Position numbers and translations under genes: made by a program. From Gaertneriomyces semiglobifer (taxonomy: Eukaryota; Chytridiomycota; Chytridiomycetes; Spizellomycetales; Spizellomycetaceae): a stretch of 64,000 bases of DNA. Shown here in pieces: positions 58,583-64,000 of this stretch. The stretch is taken from contig JAHLKF010000009.1 in the NCBI GenBank assembly GCA_025558075.1, positions 434,001 through 498,000 of the forward strand. Reading direction: 5' to 3'. Under the pieces are notes generated by a model. It was given only the letters and a program-made list of their open reading frames with translations, did no database searches and was not told the origin of the DNA. How positions within the stretch are numbered: the stretch's first letter is position 1; each line of letters starts with the position of its first letter.

Positions 58583-58893
58583 CTGGGTATGTGCGCGAGG
58601 ATGTCCGTTCTGCGGAACGTGTGGAGAGATCTGCGACCGGAGTGTCCGACGGGATCTGCGCGCCCGAAGACATTCGCTGACACACCCCCTGCTGAGGATG
58701 TACCTCTAGGTCCATTGGCCACGGCCGTGTATGTGCAGTAGGATGTGTAAAAGGACATCCTCGTGTACGTCCGCAGGAAATGTGCCATCGCACCTACTTT
58801 GGTAGGTTACCGTAGGTACGGACGAATGTGCTTTATGTAAGAATGTACCAGGGGACCTTGGACGGGTTTAGGGGTGTATATGCGGCATATTGG

Positions 58894-58951
58894 CATATAT
58901 GTGTAGATTACGCGTAATTATTGCCTTATATATGTAGACTACGCGTAATTA
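58894..58951 (+). repeat. Two direct repeats of about 25 bp
   Basis: ATATATGTGTAGATTACGCG and ATATATGTAGACTACGCG, each followed by TAATTA, lie head-to-tail. Confidence 0.7.
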
Positions 58952-59104
58952 ACGGGTCACATGTTTGACCCAATGTCATGGTTAGGGTCAGGGTTGGGGT
59001 CATGCTGGAATGCCGGTTTATAAACCCTGACAGCAACACGACGCTGCCGCGTCGGTCGTGTATATTACTTCTCTCTGTCGCTCTCACTTAGTACTCGGGG
59101 TCTC

Positions 59105-59234
59105 CTTCTGTTTTGGTGCGCCCTGTTGGCCTCGCTGTTTTCGGGTTCAGTGCTGTTTTGCTGCTCGCTGTTGGCCAGGCCGTTTCGGGTTCGCTTCTGT
59201 TTTGCTGTGCACTGTTGGCCACGCCATTTCTGAT
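59105..59234 (+). repeat. Three tandem units of about 43 bp
   Basis: Units start near 59105, 59149 and 59192, and share TCTGTTTTGCTG, CTGTTGGCC and GTTTCGGGTTC blocks. Units 1 and 2 are separated by a few indels. A 64-codon frame on the minus strand crosses them but is not otherwise supported. Confidence 0.65.
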
Positions 59235-59821
59235 TTTGCAAACGTCTTTTCGCTGCTGAAATCGAGCAGCCATGGGTGACATATACGTTTTCAGGCTTTT
59301 ATGAACTTTTTGTCACTCTTGCACTCTCATTTCTGACCATTCTGACCTGCGACTCATGAGCACTCAATCAGCACATCAGGGCCGCCGACAACAGCAATTG
59401 GCGTTTGCTGTCTTGCTTCAATGATAACAAGAACAATTTTGAGAAGTGGGACAGTGTGACCGATGCAACTAGCGCTTATCAAAAGTGGAAGTCGCGTGTG
59501 ATCAAGTGCCTCAAAGCAATCCGCTTGCTCCGTCTGCACCTGGTAGGTATATGTGTTTCTTGAGGGGGTCCTCCAGGACACCAGAGCTTGTTACATCTGG
59601 CTTGGTGCTCCAGGCACTGCAGCTTGTTACATCTGGTTGCAGTGATTTAGCTCCTTACGCGTTGCCCCCGTCCGTTAAAAGCAACACTGAGCTATTCCAT
59701 GGCACCTTACATGGTCCTTGTGAAAAAACTGCAGCTGTTGGGACGTAGGAGGACTCCCATCTCTAATTTGCGTCTGTTTTGAAGTTATGCTCACTTTTGT
59801 CCACTTTTTATCACTTTGAAG

Positions 59822-61584
59822 CAAGTCAATGGAGCGACTCATTACGCCGATTCTTTGAAGATCTGGCCACCATGCACAATGAAGTTCAACAAACGAGAAA
59901 AGCATCGGATCTAGAAGCTTTGCACCTGGCTCGAGGCTCATTGGAGCACGCAAACCCCTCTGCGATGGTATAGGGAAATAGACTTGACCCCACGCCATCC
60001 CCCGGTCCTGCCGCCAACAACTACAAATGGACCAATGATTCAAGTGATGGAACATTTGTTCCCAACAATGCCTGCTACAGCGAAACGGATGATGAACAAG
60101 ATGAGATGGAAATGAAGAAGCACTTGGAGCTGAATTTTCTGTCCACACAAGGACCTTCCTTTGTTGAGGATCTTTTGAGACCCTATAAAAATTCGGTAAG
60201 TAGAAAGTGGTTGACCGCTAGGCTCTGCTTGAGATATTCAGTGGCTCCTTTTTCAATTTGCGTGCTCAGTATCAGTTCAACTCAGTGGACGTGACGGAGC
60301 AATTTGCCATCCTCAAACAGGAAGCTATTAAACGCGCATCAAATGGCATGTTGGAATGGAAATCTGGAAATATCCAACATATCTTGTAGGTCTTACAAAT
60401 TCTGCACCTGATGGATGATGTTGCCTGACTTACTTTGTTAGAGCACTGGGTTCAATATTGCTCATAGACCCTTCGCTGGATCAGAACACAGCAGGGGCAA
60501 AATATTACTTCCAAGCTGCTGCAGTGCTCCGTGACCCCTCTTCAGCTGCCGCCAAGTTTTTTCCAGATTTGTCTGTTCGCGCGGACGGGAGGGACATCGA
60601 TCTCCTTGAGGATACCGTGACTGAATCGTCCATTGATTGCATTAGTAGGGTATTTTCAAAGGCCATCGAGGTGAGTATTACCTGGAATGATGTGCGGAAA
60701 CACCACTCCATTCTTTGGTCACGGTTCTGACATCGTGGAGTAGATATACAAAAGTCAAGGCTAGGAGCCAGCAATCTCAGCAATGAGAACGACCCATGCG
60801 AAGCTGCTGTTGAGAAACCCACGCTTGGAGGAAGATATCATACTGTTTGATATTTTTTCCACATTGTCAGTTGCCATACTATCCTTTTCCATGGGCTACA
60901 TTGCAATTGACTTCTATCGGCAGATTTACAAATTTGCCGATGACTGAAGAACAAGACGACGACGAGTTCTCTTTCATCATTGATGTGGTCCGCCCGTTCT
61001 TTGAAGTACTGAACAGATATGACAAGTTCAGAGTCAAATGGTCAATAAGTAAAAATACTGGGGTGACCCACAAACCTGCCCTAAGTTTTGAGTTACCAGG
61101 AATCTGCCGAGCAAGGAAAGCGGACAAAGGAAGAAAAGGATAGACCGGTCCCGCCAAGCCCGCAAACCAGATTTTACTGTCTTTTGCGGCACAGGGTCTT
61201 TACTACAAGGTGAAGTCAAGAAAGCAACTCAAACCCGGTCCGATTTGGTCGTGTACGACCTGTTCAGAGTTGGGCAATTCCTGCGTGAGGATCTGCATGC
61301 ATGGAATGTACCGTGGAACTTGGCCTGCCAGATAGCATGTAAGGGTGCTTACAGTATCTCCTGCTATGTTCTTTCTGTTCGGCTTGCTGACATCCTTTTC
61401 TCGTGATGCAGGAGGGTGCATGGATCTGTACTTGATGGAATTGCATTTTGATCGACTTTATAAGTTTCGCAAAGTTGGTAGTATCAAAATTTCTTCTTGT
61501 GTTTCCGGGATCCCTGGCTGCATTCTCCAGATGCAACCATTTCTGACACTTCTGGAACTATTTGTTGTAAGGGGATCCCGGTGA
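59822..61584 (+). pseudogene. Second PD-(D/E)XK-like gene of the Mucoromycota-type family, with an in-frame TAG near its 5' end
   Basis: Exons from family continuity and phase: about 59822-60195, 60270-60385, 60442-60670, 60755-60844, 60871-61040, 61100-61338 and 61415-61584. Order of blocks: VEDLLRPYKNS; FAILKQEAIKRAS; GSILLIDPSLD; SFIIDVVRPFFEVLNRY; then ARKPDFTVFCGTGSLLQGEVKK, which has the D...ExK spacing of a PD-(D/E)XK core; finally MDLYLMELHFDRLY. This is the same plan as the gene at 17.5-20.6 kb. The first exon holds TAG at 59971-59973 in frame between PSAMV and GNRLDP. A start at the ATG at 60107 would avoid it, otherwise the gene is disabled. All later exons are open. Product unknown; a nuclease fold is inferred. 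Confidence 0.55.
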
Positions 61585-61840
61585 CATACACATCATAGGG
61601 ATACCCTAACCAGGGCGCGCGCTATGACATGGGTTCTTATCCATATCAGCGCATACACGTGCGTCATGTGCCCATGAGCATGTGACCCATGTGACTGGGT
61701 GCCCTAACACCCGACACGTGACCTTTTCCGTCGGGTGGTTCTCTTATGCCGGGCATTCAACTGTACTCTTAGAACCTTAGACTTGAATACACATAAGCTT
61801 ATTAGAAGGATCAGAGCATCAGCAGGATCTTTCTGCAACA
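61585..61840 (+). mobile_element. LTR-like segment, probably Ty1/copia, left copy
   Basis: Positions 61768-61840 (from CTTAGAAC to CTGCAACA) match the reverse complement of 63722-63793, which is fused to a copia reverse transcriptase. The AAGGATCAGAGC within it resembles the half-tRNA primer-binding sites of copia elements. Upstream to about 61585 may be the rest of the LTR, beginning at the stop codon of the preceding gene. Both ends are uncertain. Confidence 0.5.
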
Positions 61841-62044
61841 CTATTGCGAACAGCTCCATCTGAGAACAATGCAGCCCTCACCAAGCTACAACGACCGATA
61901 CTTTTTACACCAATCAAGACGGAAAAGTGGAGTAGCACCAGAAAAGAACCGGATAGTCCCTGTACAAACTGGCAACGAGCGAAGCGCCAGCGCCAACTTT
62001 CACTGTGATCCTTCGCCGCCATCCTCGGGAGGTCACCTCCATTG

Positions 62045-62202
62045 CTGAGATTACGACAGTCATGGAAAAAAATGGCCAGACCGCAACATACAGCAGGAGG
62101 TTGCCGGGATTGCGACAGTTATGGAAACAAATGGCCAGGCTGAAACATAACAGCAGGAGGTTGCCGGGATTACAACAGTCAGGGGAAAAAATGGCCAGGC
62201 AG
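62045..62202 (+). repeat. Tandem repeat, about 59 bp, two full units and one partial
   Basis: Units start at 62045, 62103 and 62163 and share GATT(A/G)C(G/A)ACAGT, ATGGCCAG and CAGCAGGAGGTTGCC. The third unit ends after AATGGCCAGGCAG. Confidence 0.75.
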
Positions 62203-62542
62203 TTTTTGCTGGTGGTATCTACCAGACAGCTGTCAGTAGAATGGGCATGTATTTATGTATTGAAATAAACTCTCGCTGGTGGGGTTGGCCAAGCCGAAAA
62301 CGCGTCGGTAGACTGCCTTCTGTGATGATCATGTGATGGCTCGGAGTGTTGTACGTCAGGTGGGAATATTGTATGACAATGACAATGCTTGTAACAAGAC
62401 ATGACTTAAACACAAACAATTAAGAACACATCCAAAACCTAACGGATTCGGATGATTCAAGGCTGCCAACCTTTGGAACTTTGCTAGGGAGCAGAATCTA
62501 GTGGCTCTGGATTCTGTCCAACCTATTTTTTTTATTTTTTTA

Positions 62543-63120
62543 TCAATGGAAAGTTGTCAATGGTTCAACTAATACACAATCCGCAATGTTGCGTATGTAT
62601 GCACGCCGCAAGCCAAGATCCTGAACCATACGAAACATGAAATGCATGTAGATGTATAGTACATGTGAGAGGAAGAAATGCTCGGACAACAGGGGCCGTA
62701 TATACAAGCTTTGGACGGCGTGCTCTGCAGCATGACGCCGGATGTAATCCTCGGATCCCAAGTTCTCGTGCACGATCCACCATTTTCGGTCACAAACGGA
62801 ACCGGATGTACACATTTCCGGTTCGAGGCGATACACGAACAATGAGGTGTGCTATGTTTCCACTGACCGTATGGTTCCACGGCAAACGGTTGCCGCTCCA
62901 TTGATTTGTGGTGTAACTGATGAAAGCAGTTTCTGTCACCTGCCAATCTTTCAAACTCGGTACAGTCAATGGCACTTCTTGGTTTATGAGAATCTGTCCC
63001 TGGGTGAAGAATGAAATGATTACACAAGATCTTCCAAGTGCCATCATTCTGTCCTGCCCGACAAAAAAGGCCTCGCCAGAGATGACGCGGAGCTCTTGCG
63101 AAAATCTCGTCCTGTTGCAC
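62543..63120 (-). pseudogene. Possible decayed gene, unidentified
   Basis: One minus-strand frame has beta-strand-like sequence: MMALGRSCVIISFFTQG, ILINQEVPLTVPSLKDW and IAHLIVRVSPRTGNVYIR. It ends in a stop near 62790. A second frame takes up immediately with DRKWWIVHENLGSEDYIRRH and runs to 62543. The switch near 62810 has no room for an intron, so a frameshift is the simplest reading. Family unknown; low confidence that it was ever a gene. Confidence 0.25.
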
Positions 63121-63123
63121 TCG

Positions 63124-63543
63124 TCATATGTATCGCCGCTGGCGTCGGTTGGGCCTCATCGTAGTCGTCGTGGTGGTGGTAGTAGTAGAGGCAGTAGTAG
63201 TAGCAGTAGTAGTCGCCAAAGATGATGGGCTTGGAAAAGATCTTTGCACTGCCTCTGTTTTGATATGCTCTCGCGGCATATCCCACGGTTTCTTTCTTTG
63301 TTTTTCATCACCGTGTCGTGAGAGGTAGGATGTTGAGGAGCTACCGGTTGAATAAGCCATGGTACTAAAGTACTGAACAGCAATGATGTCCCCTTGTGAC
63401 ATTGTGGGCATAGCGCGGGGTGGAGGAACCAAGCATCGGAACGGAGTTAACGGCCTACAACATTTTCGAAGAGGTAAAGAAAAGGGTAGGTAAGCAAATA
63501 TGCTCCATTCAGCTGATGTGAAAGTAAGAGCACGTTCATCCAA
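63124..63543 (-). CDS. Uncertain ORF with a Thr-rich trinucleotide-repeat tail
   Basis: 139 codons including a run of ACC/ACT/GCC codons from a GGT/AGT trinucleotide repeat (63163-63215). The middle part (MPTMSQGDIIAVQYFS and KKPWDMPREHIK) looks more protein-like. It could be a 5' exon of the decayed gene to its left on the same strand. Not recognised. Confidence 0.2.
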   Translation of the reverse strand: MDERALTFTSAEWSIFAYLPFSLPLRKCCRPLTPFRCLVPPPRAMPTMSQGDIIAVQYFSTMAYSTGSSSTSYLSRHGDEKQRKKPWDMPREHIKTEAVQRSFPSPSSLATTTATTTASTTTTTTTTTMRPNRRQRRYI

Positions 63544-63721
63544 CTCGGCCGTAGAATTGGAGACCTCAGACGGCCCCTCTTTGCAATCATTGGAAAGGTG
63601 ACACGGCGATTATCAATCATTTTTTCATTCCGGCAACCGGAACGCCAATTCCCGTGCGAGTCCACAGATAGCAGTATAATGCCCTGCTTATCGCACGTCG
63701 CACCAAAATGGTGGATAGCTT

Positions 63722-63793
63722 TGTTGCAGAGGATCCTGCTGAAGCTCTGGTCCTTCTAATAAGCTTATGTGTATTCAAGTCTAAAGTTCTAAG
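63722..63793 (-). mobile_element. LTR-end segment fused to truncated copia pol, right copy
   Basis: Reverse complement of 61768-61840 with about five differences. On the minus strand it follows directly after the reverse-transcriptase fragment, with the join at a short AACTTTAG/AACCTTAG stretch. This indicates deletion of the rest of pol. Confidence 0.6.
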
Positions 63794-64000
63794 GTTTCAT
63801 TGAAATCGAGACCCGGGCACTGGGTAAACCCACGGGCAACGAGGCGGGCCTTATACTTTTTGATGGACCTGTCCGGGTGGTGCTTAATCTTGAAAATCCA
63901 TTTAGAGTCGATGGCATAAGCGTCCGACGGCAAGGCGTCGACGGGCATCCATGTCTGGTTATCGAGCAAGGATTGGAATTCTTTATCGATGGCCTGCTGC
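63781..64000 (-). pseudogene. Ty1/copia re-transcriptase fragment, truncated, running off the window
   Basis: The frame is open to the right edge and encodes the start of a copia reverse transcriptase: IDKEFQSL, WMPVDALP, SKWIFKIKHHPDRSI, YKARLVARGFTQCPGLDF and NET. It then stops at TAG (63783-63781), donated by the LTR segment. Intact elements continue here with the palm domain containing the catalytic YxDD motif, which is missing. It is a dead copy at this end; the 5' part lies outside the window. Confidence 0.85.

Overview
The window reads as nuclear DNA from a filamentous, early-diverging fungus, most likely Mucoromycota. Almost every gene is interrupted by 55-115 bp GT-AG introns. The proteins are fungal or opisthokont in type: Snf2/Sth1 ATPase, ubiquitin-eS31 fusion, Mep-type ammonium transporter, Azf1-like zinc fingers. 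Some are better known outside yeasts, such as a DNAJC3-like ER chaperone, a p50RhoGAP-like protein and a KDM3-like demethylase. Two genes resemble a PD-(D/E)XK-like protein family that I remember as expanded in Mucoromycota. The genus cannot be named from this sequence.

Layout. 0-16 kb is dense housekeeping: the 3' end of an unknown gene, SNF2, a DnaJ/TPR ER co-chaperone, an auxilin (SWA2), an ADF-H+PH protein, a small unknown gene, an Acinus-like SAP/RSB gene and a neutral-sphingomyelinase-like phosphodiesterase. 16-27 kb holds ubiquitin-RPS31, a ten-exon PD-(D/E)XK-like gene, a universal stress protein, an N4BP2-type P-loop kinase, an MFSD1-like carrier and a 66-residue YABBY/HMG-like protein. 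27-39 kb holds the JmjC demethylase, a small mitochondrial protein, a LURP-one protein, S-adenosylmethionine decarboxylase and a disordered unknown protein. 41-53 kb is sparser, with long intergenic stretches: a CRAL-TRIO/RhoGAP protein, a C2H2 factor, an ammonium transporter behind a GATA-rich promoter, and an alpha/beta hydrolase.

From about 53.5 kb to the end the window is accessory. Two 745-bp LTR-like copies lie in inverted orientation around a 1.7-kb cassette with orphan ORFs. Next come short tandem repeats and a second PD-(D/E)XK-like gene that carries an in-frame stop near its 5' end. Last come remains of a Ty1/copia element: a reverse-transcriptase start at the right edge, truncated into an LTR-end segment whose inverted partner lies 2 kb to the left.

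The genes are not an operon-like pathway. The chromatin genes (SNF2, JmjC, HMG), the vesicle and actin genes (SWA2, ADF-H/PH, RhoGAP) and the nutrient genes (ammonium transporter, MFS) are individually regulated. Palindromic CATGTG and GATATCGAT elements recur in several upstream regions and are the clearest unexplained cis-regulatory signals. Exon boundaries were deduced by eye from splice sites, phase and protein-family continuity; coordinates given for a gene run from start codon to stop codon and include introns.
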